Shown: in pieces, positions 35,136-43,038 of the stretch
Layout: each line of letters opens with the position of its first letter
Position numbering within the stretch: position 1 is the stretch's first letter
Assembly (NCBI RefSeq): GCF_030182585.1
Contig: NZ_JARXOW010000001.1
Coordinates: 2,046,001-2,110,000, forward strand
Direction: 5' to 3'
DNA length: 64,000 nucleotides
DNA from: Pedobacter faecalis
GTDB lineage: Bacteria > Bacteroidota > Bacteroidia > Sphingobacteriales > Sphingobacteriaceae
Position numbers and translations under genes: made by a program
Notes under the pieces: model-generated
What the model was told of the DNA's origin: nothing
Database searches by the model: none
What the model saw: only the letters and a program-made list of their open reading frames with translations

Positions 35136-35353
35136 AATTTGATATTTTTTTCCGCAAAAATCCTGAAAATGCATCAAAAACCAAAGAAAACATGCCTTTT
35201 GAGCGCAAAATCCCTGTAAACGGGTATTATGCAGGAAACAAAATAGTTTTAGCAAGACATTTTTGCTGAACGATCACAATATCATCTACATGTATTCATT
35301 AAAGTGCTGGAAAATTACCTAAATTCGCTACACATAAACAAAGCTCTTGACTA

Positions 35354-36043
35354 TTGAAAGTACTTCATACCCAAACCGAACAGCACCTTATCCGAAACAG
35401 TATAGCAGAGATAGCAGCTATCGCACACAAGCTGCCCGGCGTTGTCGTCATTCACGATCTGGCCGACTGGAGTGTAGCATGGGTATCAGAGCGCGGGCTG
35501 AAGGAGCTTGGCGCGTCACTCGAGGAAATAACCGCACTCAGCTCAGAACAATATCATCAGCGATATTTCAATCCGGAGGACTCGAGCGACTATGTTCCTA
35601 AAATATCCGCGCTCATGGAAAGCAATATAACAGACCAAACCTGCGCCTATTTTCAACAGGTTCGCCTTGCTGGCGAACCGGATTTTACATGGCACATGGC
35701 CAGCACCATGGTATTGCTCCGTAACGATCAGGGAAAACCATTGCTCACCATCACCATGGCCTTCCCTATGGATTCCATGCATCACATGGCCACAAAAGCC
35801 GAGCGCCTGATGGAAGAAAACAACTTCCTGCGCAGCAACTACAAGACCTTTGCTACCCTTAGCGAACGAGAAAAGGAAATCCTGCAATACATGGCACGGG
35901 GCTACTCCGCCATCCAAACTGCCGATTCCCTTTTTATTTCTAAACAAACCGTGGAAACACACCGGAAAAACATCCGCAAAAAACTAAACGCACAATCCAG
36001 TTACGAGCTTACCATGTATGCCCGGGCTTTTGATCTCATATAA
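35354..36043 (+). CDS. LuxR-family regulator with PAS-like sensor domain
   Basis: A 229-residue transcription factor: an N-terminal PAS-like domain (about 15-140; ADWSVAWVSERGLKELGASLEEI and the FTWHMASTMVLLRNDQGKPL strands) and a C-terminal LuxR helix-turn-helix (LSEREKEILQYMARGYSAIQTADSLF then SKQTVETHRKNIRKKL). No receiver domain is present, so it is probably not a two-component regulator. The start must be TTG, because the in-frame stop TGA lies 3 nt upstream and no ATG exists before the PAS fold. The stop is directly followed by the Crp-type gene, so the two regulators form one operon next to the nir genes. Confidence 0.8.
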   Translation: MKVLHTQTEQHLIRNSIAEIAAIAHKLPGVVVIHDLADWSVAWVSERGLKELGASLEEITALSSEQYHQRYFNPEDSSDYVPKISALMESNITDQTCAYFQQVRLAGEPDFTWHMASTMVLLRNDQGKPLLTITMAFPMDSMHHMATKAERLMEENNFLRSNYKTFATLSEREKEILQYMARGYSAIQTADSLFISKQTVETHRKNIRKKLNAQSSYELTMYARAFDLI

Positions 36044-36727
36044 ATGAAAAAGACCCAATGTTGCGATCTGCAGCGCTGCTTTATGTGCCAATGTACGATG
36101 AAGGAATGGCAACCCGCTATCGCGGCACACAAGAAAAACTTCGTGGTCAAAAAGAACGAAGTTATCTTCCGAGAAGGCGATCCGGTGACCGGCATTTACT
36201 TTGTTTATACGGGCAATGTAAAAGTGCATAAGCATTGGGGCGACAAAGAACTTATCATCCGTTTTGCCAACAACGGGAAAATCCTGGGTCACCGCGGTCT
36301 GGGCACTGCCGATGCCACTTACCCTATATCGGCCACTGCACTCGAAGAAACCAAACTCTGCTTTATCCCGGCCGAGTTCTTCATCAGTACGTTAAAAGTC
36401 AATCACGATTTCGCGTTCAAGCTGATGATGTTCTATGCCGCCGAATTAGAAGAATCGGAAAAGAAAATGCGGAACCTGGCACTTATGCCCGTAAAAGGCA
36501 GGCTTGCCGTCGCTTTGCTCCAGCTTAAAGAACAATTCGGGCTCGATGAAAACCAGTGCATTGCGGTAGATATGAGCAGACAGGATCTCGCGGCCTTCGC
36601 AGGGGCAACTTATGAGACCGTATTCCGCACCATGAACGAAATGATCCAGGAAAACCTCATCAGCCTTTCAGGCAAACGCATTGCGATCTCTTCCGAAGCA
36701 ACGCTGACTGCGCTAATCACTTCTTAA
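36044..36727 (+). CDS. Crp/Fnr-family regulator with N-terminal cysteine cluster
   Basis: A 227-residue regulator: cyclic-nucleotide-binding-like beta-roll (about 25-130, KKNEVIFREGDPVTGIYFVY and IRFANNGKILG) and a winged helix near the C-terminus (MSRQDLAAFAGATYETVFRT). The first 17 residues hold five Cys (C6, C7, C12, C15, C17), an arrangement that could coordinate an iron-sulfur cluster, as in Fnr or NO-responsive members. The gene begins directly after the LuxR-type stop (TAA-ATG), so both are co-translated. The 3' end overlaps the convergent small barrel gene by 4 nt. A role in nitrite or oxygen/NO control of the adjacent nir genes is inferred. Confidence 0.85.
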   Translation: MKKTQCCDLQRCFMCQCTMKEWQPAIAAHKKNFVVKKNEVIFREGDPVTGIYFVYTGNVKVHKHWGDKELIIRFANNGKILGHRGLGTADATYPISATALEETKLCFIPAEFFISTLKVNHDFAFKLMMFYAAELEESEKKMRNLALMPVKGRLAVALLQLKEQFGLDENQCIAVDMSRQDLAAFAGATYETVFRTMNEMIQENLISLSGKRIAISSEATLTALITS

Positions 36728-37137
36728 AACTTATATCCCAAACCAATCCCGGCGTTCCATTTACCATTGGCAGTGGCTGTCTTTGGATTATATAAGAAGG
36801 GAACCTGCAGGGCAATATGCTTATATATCAGCGTAGCCCCGAAGCCAAGAGAAGGTATCACACTTGCATTTCGTGTTGCATTTGCCGGGGCATTGTCCTT
36901 TTTGATTTTTAGGCTGGGCAGCATTCCGGCTAAAAAGCTAAAAGGCCTATGCGTAACCTTAATGGCCGGACCAGTAAAATTAACCGTGGCACCACGGTCG
37001 ATATAACCCACCGCCACTACACCCTCAAACAGGCTCGCCCGCACCGTTGTGCTTTGTGCTTTCAGGGAAAAACAAGACATGCAAACAACCAGGCCGCCAA
37101 TTACAGCAACTAAAAAAGTAACTCTCCACATAAACAT
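36724..37137 (-). CDS. Small outer membrane protein of the nir operon
   Basis: A 137-residue protein with signal peptide (cleavage after SLKAQ) and a beta-rich body closing in WNAGIGLGYKF, typical of small barrel or porin-like proteins. Its start overlaps the nirC stop by 1 nt (TAATG), so it is the last gene of the nirBDC operon. No specific family is recognised. A link to nitrite passage or sensing is inferred from position only. Confidence 0.7.
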   Translation of the reverse strand: MFMWRVTFLVAVIGGLVVCMSCFSLKAQSTTVRASLFEGVVAVGYIDRGATVNFTGPAIKVTHRPFSFLAGMLPSLKIKKDNAPANATRNASVIPSLGFGATLIYKHIALQVPFLYNPKTATANGKWNAGIGLGYKF

Positions 37138-37952
37138 TAAATAGAATTGGTAAGCACCTGTTCCTTGCTCTTTCCGTAAGTATAATAAATCGCAGCACCG
37201 GTGAACAGCAGTCCGCCTACGATATTTCCAGCCGTCACAATCAGTTGATTATACAACCACCAGTCGCCCACCGTAACCTTAGCGCCAAACATCATGCCCA
37301 CGGGGATCACGAACATATTGACTACCGCATGCTCATACCCGAGTGCAAAAAAGATAAAGATCGGAATACCCGCAGCGAGGATTTTACCTACGGTCGATTT
37401 AGAAGTCATCGCCATCACCACACCCATACACACCATCCAGTTGCATAAAATAGCCTTCACAAAAGCCCCGAAGAGACCCGCACCACCATGCGCCGCATAG
37501 CCAATGGTCTTTTTCTCAGCGGCCGTCACCAGCATCAGTTCAATATTGCCCAGCAGCGTCGCCGTACCCATTTCAGAAGAAGCACTCCAAAACAGAAAAG
37601 CGAAGAGTAAACTACCGATCAGGTTACCGATGAACACCCAGAACAAATTCATGATCATCACAGTAGCCGATATCTTCTTCTCCAGCCAGGCCAGTGGCAC
37701 CAGCGAAAAACTACCCGTTACCAGCTCAAGTCCGAGCAGCACAATAATCACAAAGCCCACCGGAAAAACCAGGGCCCCTGCCATACTCAATTTCGTTTGC
37801 GAGGCAGCCAGGTAAGCCAACGTTACAGAGATGCCCAGCAAGGCGCCCGACATCGCACCGCGGATCAGGAGATCCTTAACCGTTAACGCAGATTTAGCAA
37901 GTGCCGAACTCATCATCGTTCCGGCCACTTCTTTAGGAGATACATAATCCAT
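37137..37952 (-). CDS. nirC: Formate/nitrite transporter family protein (NirC-like)
   Basis: A 271-residue FNT channel in the inner membrane. At least six hydrophobic helices are visible, and the family signatures are LELVTGSFSLVPLAW and KAILCNWMVCMGVVMA, plus LGYEHAVVNMFVIP. It should move nitrite (and possibly formate) between periplasm and cytosol. Its place between nirD and the small barrel gene, 4 nt after nirD, favours nitrite. Homologous to FocA and NirC, it is distinguished from FocA by context only. Confidence 0.9.
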   Translation of the reverse strand: MDYVSPKEVAGTMMSSALAKSALTVKDLLIRGAMSGALLGISVTLAYLAASQTKLSMAGALVFPVGFVIIVLLGLELVTGSFSLVPLAWLEKKISATVMIMNLFWVFIGNLIGSLLFAFLFWSASSEMGTATLLGNIELMLVTAAEKKTIGYAAHGGAGLFGAFVKAILCNWMVCMGVVMAMTSKSTVGKILAAGIPIFIFFALGYEHAVVNMFVIPVGMMFGAKVTVGDWWLYNQLIVTAGNIVGGLLFTGAAIYYTYGKSKEQVLTNSI

Positions 37953-37956
37953 CGTC

Positions 37957-38313
37957 TTAATTGCTAGCGGTTAAACCAATATATACCGTACCATCCTCCA
38001 CCTTAACAGGATAAGTCTTCAAGCTTCCGCACGACTCCGCACTTAAGCATTCACCCGTACTCAGCGAAAAAGTCTTCTTATGAAAGGGACAGGCCACCTT
38101 AGGTTCGTCGGTAGCCGTACCAATCATCCCCCGGCTCAAGGCCATCTGCCGGCGGTGCGGACATTCATTCTGCGTGGCATACCACTCATTTCTGCGTTTA
38201 AAATAAAACAAGGCGATTTGCTCCTCCTCATGCTTCACACACACACCTCCATCTTCAGCGGCATCCTCAATACGGCAGGCTGCCAGCCAGTTTGTGTTTA
38301 GTTCCATATTCAT
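37957..38313 (-). CDS. nirD: NADH nitrite reductase small subunit, Rieske-type
   Basis: A 118-residue Rieske-fold subunit that works with NirB. The two iron-sulfur ligand pairs are intact: C51-P-H53 (NECPHRR) and C75-P-F-H78 (ACPFHKKTF). Some NirD proteins have lost such ligands. The start is 13 nt after the nirB stop. Together NirBD reduce nitrite to ammonium with NADH in the cytoplasm. Confidence 0.93.
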   Translation of the reverse strand: MNMELNTNWLAACRIEDAAEDGGVCVKHEEEQIALFYFKRRNEWYATQNECPHRRQMALSRGMIGTATDEPKVACPFHKKTFSLSTGECLSAESCGSLKTYPVKVEDGTVYIGLTASN

Positions 38314-38326
38314 TGGGTTTAAAAGT

Positions 38327-40837
38327 TTATTGCTTTATCCATTCCGCGGCCTTCTTCTGCCCGCGCATTTCCTCAAATCTTATCGATGGATCTTTAGCCA
38401 CCGGGTCGTTCACAAAATAGCGGAAGCGCTTCCTGATCTCCGGATTCTCGATGGCCTCCTTCCATTCACAGGTATAATTTTTTATCAAAGCGTCCATTTC
38501 CCCTTCCCATTGTCCGGCCATACCCAGGCTATCATTTACGATCACATTGCGCAGGTAATCGATACCACCCTCCATCTTGTTCAGCCAGGTTGCCGTCCGC
38601 GTCAGCGGATCAGCCGTGCGAATGTAAAACATCAGAAAACGGTCGATATACCGGATACAGGTCTCACTATCCAGATCGCTCGCCAGCAATAAGGCATGCT
38701 GAGGCTTGCTGCCACCATTGCCGCACACATACAAGTTCCAGCCCTTTTCGGTAGCTATAATTCCAAAATCCTTGCTTTGCGCCTCAGCGCACTCGCGGAT
38801 GCAGCCGCTTACGGCCGACTTAAACTTGTGCGGCGCACGAATACCCCGGTAACGCTCCTCTATCCGGATCGCAAAGCTCACACTATCGTGCAAACCAAAG
38901 CGGCACCAGGTACTTCCCACACAGCTTTTCACCGTGCGCAGGCCCTTACCATAAGCATGTCCGCTTTCAAACCCCGCAGCAATCAATTCCGACCAGATCA
39001 GCGGCAGATCGTTCAGATAAGCGCCAAACATATCAATACGCTGCCCGCCCGTAATCTTTGTATACAGATTATATTTCTTGGCCACACCGGCAATCACCAT
39101 CAGCTTATCCGGCGTAATTTCACCCCCCGGAATCCGTGGCACCACCGAATACGAACCACCCTTCTGAATGTTTGCCAGAAAACGGTCGTTACTGTCCTGC
39201 GCCACGTCGTTACCCTTCTTCAGGATCATCTCGTTCCACAAACTCGCCAGCAGCGATACTACCAGCGGCTTGCACACCTCGCAGCCATCGCCCTTACCCA
39301 GCGCATCAAGCACCTCATTAAAACTCTTTAGCTCATGAATATGGATCAGGTCGAATAACTCCTGTCTGCTATAGGCGAAGTGCTCACAAATCACATTTCT
39401 GATGTACTTACCGTTCAACTTAAGCGTATGCAGCATCAAATCTTTCATCATAGGCACACAGCCACCGCAGCCAGTACCCGCCTTCGTACACGATTTTAAA
39501 GCATCCACCGTTTCACAACCACCCTCGGAAACAGCTCCGCATATCTGCCCCTTGGTTACCCCCTCACAACTGCAGATTACGGCACTGTCGGGCAAACCGG
39601 CCAAACCAGCCCCGGCAGCTTCCTGTCCGCCACGGGCGCCCAGCACCAGATCCTCCGGATCAGGCGGCAAAACAATCCTGTTATTGACCGTTTGCAGCAG
39701 CATATTATACGCTGCCGCATCACCGATCAAAATACCGCCAAGGAGGTATTGCCCGTCATTACTGATATTAATCCTTTTATAAACACCCTTGTGCCTATTC
39801 TCAAAAACAATCGTCCGGCAATGCGGTTCCGATACCAGGTTATCACCAAAACTTGCCACATCCACACCAATAAGCTTCAGCTTAGTACTCATGTCAAACC
39901 CGCTAAAGCGCTTCTGCGCGCCGCATAAATTGGCAGCCACCACCTCAGCCATCTCATAACCCGGCGCTACCAGACCGTAAATCATCTGTGCATGCAAAGC
40001 ACACTCACCAATCGCAAAAATCGACGGATCGCTGGTTTGAAGCCTGTCATCTACCACAATACCACCGCGACTGCTCACCTCAAGTCCGCACAGCCTGGCC
40101 AGTTCATCCCGCGGCCTTATGCCTGCCGAGATCACCAGCATATCCGTCTCCAGCACACTATCGTCAGTAAAACGCAAAGCAGAGATGTGGTCGCCACCTT
40201 CAATAAGCGAAGTATTCTTATTCAAATAAATATCCAGCCCAAGGCTTTCCAGTTTAGCCTGTAGGATCGCACTGCCCTGCTGATCGATCTGCCTCGGCAT
40301 CAGCCTGGACGCAAATTCCACAATACCCGTTTGCGGAACACCCAGATCCATCAATGCTTTCGCAGCCTCCAAACCCAGCAAACCACCTCCCAGCACCATC
40401 GCACTTTTGGCGCCAACGGCATAATCCCTGATCATGTCCAGATCCTCTATGGTGCGATAGACAAATACCCCTTGCTTCTCCACCCCCGGTATATCCGGCA
40501 CAAAAGCCGCAGAACCCGTCGCCATAACCAGGTAATCATATTCTACCCTAAGGCCCCGATGCGAATGCACCGTTTTCTCCCGGGTATTGATTTCCTTGAC
40601 CGGATCACCCAGGTGCAAAGTAATTTCGCGCTCCCTATACCAGTCATATGAAGCAAGTGCGAGGTCATCCGCACCCTTTCCACTAAAGTATTCACTCAAA
40701 TGCACCCTATCATAGGCGATTTTAGGCTCTTCTCCGAACACAGTTATGGAAAATTCGTCAGATCGGTCAGTAATTTTCTCACAAAACTTATGTCCGACCA
40801 TCCCATTTCCAATTATTACGAGTTTTTTCGAGCACAT
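38327..40837 (-). CDS. nirB: NADH-dependent nitrite reductase large subunit
   Basis: An 836-residue assimilatory-type nitrite reductase. N-terminal FAD/NAD domain (IGNGMVGHKFCEKI, about 1-300), BFD-like [2Fe-2S] domain (VICSCEGVTKGQICGA and GTGCGGCVP, about 418-470), two ferredoxin/sirohaem half-domains, and the sirohaem-[4Fe-4S] Cys set in KSCVGSTWCRFG (about 634-640) and SGCIRECAEAQ (about 674-678). All key Cys are present. No nitrate reductase gene is in the window, so nitrite detoxification or uptake from outside is possible. The operon continues to nirD, nirC and the small barrel gene. The promoter region is shared with the divergent methyltransferase. Confidence 0.96.
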   Translation of the reverse strand: MCSKKLVIIGNGMVGHKFCEKITDRSDEFSITVFGEEPKIAYDRVHLSEYFSGKGADDLALASYDWYREREITLHLGDPVKEINTREKTVHSHRGLRVEYDYLVMATGSAAFVPDIPGVEKQGVFVYRTIEDLDMIRDYAVGAKSAMVLGGGLLGLEAAKALMDLGVPQTGIVEFASRLMPRQIDQQGSAILQAKLESLGLDIYLNKNTSLIEGGDHISALRFTDDSVLETDMLVISAGIRPRDELARLCGLEVSSRGGIVVDDRLQTSDPSIFAIGECALHAQMIYGLVAPGYEMAEVVAANLCGAQKRFSGFDMSTKLKLIGVDVASFGDNLVSEPHCRTIVFENRHKGVYKRINISNDGQYLLGGILIGDAAAYNMLLQTVNNRIVLPPDPEDLVLGARGGQEAAGAGLAGLPDSAVICSCEGVTKGQICGAVSEGGCETVDALKSCTKAGTGCGGCVPMMKDLMLHTLKLNGKYIRNVICEHFAYSRQELFDLIHIHELKSFNEVLDALGKGDGCEVCKPLVVSLLASLWNEMILKKGNDVAQDSNDRFLANIQKGGSYSVVPRIPGGEITPDKLMVIAGVAKKYNLYTKITGGQRIDMFGAYLNDLPLIWSELIAAGFESGHAYGKGLRTVKSCVGSTWCRFGLHDSVSFAIRIEERYRGIRAPHKFKSAVSGCIRECAEAQSKDFGIIATEKGWNLYVCGNGGSKPQHALLLASDLDSETCIRYIDRFLMFYIRTADPLTRTATWLNKMEGGIDYLRNVIVNDSLGMAGQWEGEMDALIKNYTCEWKEAIENPEIRKRFRYFVNDPVAKDPSIRFEEMRGQKKAAEWIKQ

Positions 40838-40869
40838 AACGGATATTTTTTAATGTTTTCTAAATAAAC

Positions 40870-40883
40870 ATGATTTACATCAT
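40870..40883. promoter_or_regulatory. Crp/Fnr-type palindrome between nirB and the SUMT gene
   Basis: ATGAT-TTAC-ATCAT is a perfect inverted repeat with a 4-nt spacer, close to the Fnr consensus TTGAT-N4-ATCAA. It overlaps the predicted start of nirB transcription. A second copy of TTACATCA lies at 40898-40905, 23 nt away. The Crp-type regulator at 36044-36727 is the best candidate binder. Confidence 0.6.
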
Positions 40884-40884
40884 C

Positions 40885-40917
40885 CAAATCTAGCATATTA
40901 CATCACAAAAATCCAAA
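40885..40917 (-). promoter_or_regulatory. Candidate nirB promoter
   Basis: On the minus strand, TTTG (40917-40914), a 21-nt spacer and TAGATTTG (40892-40885), which is a full match to TAnnTTTG. The predicted start site lies at about 40879, inside the Crp/Fnr-type palindrome, giving a leader of about 40 nt. Confidence 0.5.
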
Positions 40918-41005
40918 TTTTTATGATTTTAATTATTTAATTGTTTAAAAACACAAGAATTTTATTGCAATTTTGAACAGCACATCAGTTATTTATAAGA
41001 ATATC

Positions 41006-41725
41006 ATGAAAAAAATAGAGGATTTTGGATTATTTATAGTAGGAGGAGGTCCTGGAGACCCGGATTTGTTGACAATTAAAGCATTTAAGGTGCTCCAGCG
41101 TGCAGAAGTCATACTTTACGACAACCTAATCAATAAAAAACTACTGGAAATCGCAAATCCGCTATGCAAAATTGTATATGTAGGCAAAAAACCTTACGAA
41201 AAATGCACATCTCAGGAAGAAATCCACGAGTTAATTAAACATTATACCCAAAACCACAGTGTAGTCGTGCGATTAAAGGGCGGCGATCCGTTTATTTTCG
41301 GTCGCGGGTTCGAAGAATTGCTTTTCGCAGAAGCTAACGGCATCCCGGCACACTATATACCGGGCATTAGTACCATGCAGGCCACAGGCTTCAGCGGCAT
41401 TCCGCTAACGCATCGCGGTGTAAGCGAGAGTATCTGGGCCATTACCGGAACCAAGAAAGACGGAAGCTTGTCGAAAGACCTCACCTGCGCCATTCACAGT
41501 CGCGCCACGGTCGTTATCTATATGGGCATGAAAAAACTGGCGGAAATCGCGCAAACGTATATCGCCGCCGATGCGGGCAACACACCAGCGGCGATCATAC
41601 AACATGCCACCCTGCCACAGCAGAAAAAAGTGACCTGCGAAGTAAAAGACATTGAGTCGGCAGCCCAAAGCGCCGGCTTGCACTATCCCGCCATCATCGT
41701 TATCGGAAACGTCTGCGCCATCTGA
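41006..41725 (+). CDS. cobA: Uroporphyrinogen-III C-methyltransferase (siroheme branch)
   Basis: A 239-residue SAM-dependent enzyme (SUMT) that makes precorrin-2 from uroporphyrinogen III, the first step to siroheme. Family signatures: FIVGGGPGDPDLLTIKA at the start, AEVILYDNLIN, VVRLKGGDPFIFGRG, and GIPLTHRGVS. It lacks the extra CysG dehydrogenase/ferrochelatase domains. The ATG at 41006 is preferred over an upstream TTG because it opens just before the glycine-rich loop. The gene is divergent from nirB, whose product needs siroheme, so common control is likely. The later siroheme steps are not in the window. Confidence 0.92.
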   Translation: MKKIEDFGLFIVGGGPGDPDLLTIKAFKVLQRAEVILYDNLINKKLLEIANPLCKIVYVGKKPYEKCTSQEEIHELIKHYTQNHSVVVRLKGGDPFIFGRGFEELLFAEANGIPAHYIPGISTMQATGFSGIPLTHRGVSESIWAITGTKKDGSLSKDLTCAIHSRATVVIYMGMKKLAEIAQTYIAADAGNTPAAIIQHATLPQQKKVTCEVKDIESAAQSAGLHYPAIIVIGNVCAI

Positions 41726-41729
41726 CGAA

Positions 41730-42995
41730 TCAGAAACCAAATATTTCTTTCAATTTAGCGTCGAGCTCATCGGGCTTGCCTCCATACCGCCCTATCTCAT
41801 TTCCGTTCTTATCGAGCAGTATCTTAGTCGGAAACGACCCTATGCCGAAAGCCTTAACCGCATCAAACGTGCTTTCGTTCTCATTGTTCAACAAATGAAT
41901 CCACTCAATCTTGTCTTCAGCAACAGCTTTGCGCCACTTCTGCTGAATCACCTCAGGTGCCGCAGGAGCTTCCTTCGCGATGCCAACAATTTCAAAACCC
42001 CTGTCTTTGTATTTAGCGTACAGTTCCTTTAGGTGAGGATGGCCAAAACGGCAAGGCAAACACCAACTGCCCCAAAAATCGATTAACATATATTTTTCTT
42101 TCAAGCCTTGTGCGCCCCATACTTTACCATTCATATCTGGCTTCGAAAGCAGCGCACTCACATTTCTATTGAAACCAGCTCTACCCGCAGCACTTACTGC
42201 GTCAAATTGCCGTTCAAAACCAGACACATCAGAAAAATCCTTTATCACCGCAGGGCGCATGGGCTTTGGCACCGCCCCAATCTCAAAAGCCTTCGCCACT
42301 ACAGCAGCAATTTCCTTGGGCGACTCCTTACGCAGAGCTTCCGCATATCGATAAAACAATTGCTTGCGAGGCTCTAAATCAGGCTTTGCAAGTCTTTCCC
42401 ACACATCAGAAGGGAAGAAGCCGCCGCTAAACTGATAATAAGGCCTCAGATAGTGGATCACTTCTACTTCTGAGCCCTCAGGCAGAATGCTTACAAGAAC
42501 TTTCACCGCGTAGTCATAATTAAAAAAATTCTCCGTCTTCAAAGTCCCATCCGGTAAAAAGAAAGCATCCAGCTTTGGCCGCAGCATTCGCAACCCGCGC
42601 TCAACATTACCTGCTGTCGCATAAGCAGCAGCCGAAAGCCTCACCGCCTCTTCCCTTGTCCGATCGTTGCGGATCATTCCGATGCGTGCATCTGAGGCAG
42701 TCGTATCATTATTTGCCGCATACCCCACAGCCAGATCTTTAAGTATCCCGTCACGGTACACCGCAAAGAATTTCTCCTGTCCCGCTGCACTATTAAAAAA
42801 GTCACAAAAAAGCACATCTTTTTTCCTGACGTCTTTTTCCGCACTTATCCGCGCCTGCACGCTATCTATGACCTCGTAATTACGCTTTAACTTAGAAGCC
42901 TGCTGCTCCGGTGTCAATTTACCTGCGTCAGTTTGCGCGTGTAAGCAAAATGGCAGCGCAATCACCACGACGAACATAATCTTTGTAATCACCAT
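41730..42995 (-). CDS. TlpA-like thioredoxin-fold protein (periplasmic, secreted)
   Basis: A 421-residue protein with signal peptide (cleavage after CLHAQ), a helical N-terminal region of about 280 residues with no family I can name, and a C-terminal thioredoxin domain. The redox motif WCLPC (FWGSWCLPCRFGH, about C309/C312) and the cis-Pro segment GSFPTKILLDKNG are intact. It probably reduces or isomerises disulfides in the periplasm. The ATG at 42995 opens directly on the signal peptide; an upstream extension would run into susD. It follows susD after a hairpin terminator at 43008-43032, so it may receive only part of the transcript. Its stop is 4 nt from the convergent SUMT stop. Confidence 0.85.
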   Translation of the reverse strand: MVITKIMFVVVIALPFCLHAQTDAGKLTPEQQASKLKRNYEVIDSVQARISAEKDVRKKDVLFCDFFNSAAGQEKFFAVYRDGILKDLAVGYAANNDTTASDARIGMIRNDRTREEAVRLSAAAYATAGNVERGLRMLRPKLDAFFLPDGTLKTENFFNYDYAVKVLVSILPEGSEVEVIHYLRPYYQFSGGFFPSDVWERLAKPDLEPRKQLFYRYAEALRKESPKEIAAVVAKAFEIGAVPKPMRPAVIKDFSDVSGFERQFDAVSAAGRAGFNRNVSALLSKPDMNGKVWGAQGLKEKYMLIDFWGSWCLPCRFGHPHLKELYAKYKDRGFEIVGIAKEAPAAPEVIQQKWRKAVAEDKIEWIHLLNNENESTFDAVKAFGIGSFPTKILLDKNGNEIGRYGGKPDELDAKLKEIFGF

Positions 42996-43007
42996 AACTG
43001 AGCATTT

Positions 43008-43032
43008 AAAAAGGCGCGCCAAATGGCGCGCC
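43008..43032 (-). terminator. Intrinsic terminator or attenuator after susD
   Basis: GGCGCGCC (43013-43020), 4-nt loop, GGCGCGCC (43025-43032), with T-run on the minus strand at 43012-43008. It lies 13-37 nt before the TlpA-like start codon, so it should partly separate that gene from susD. Confidence 0.75.
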
Positions 43033-43038
43033 CGAACG

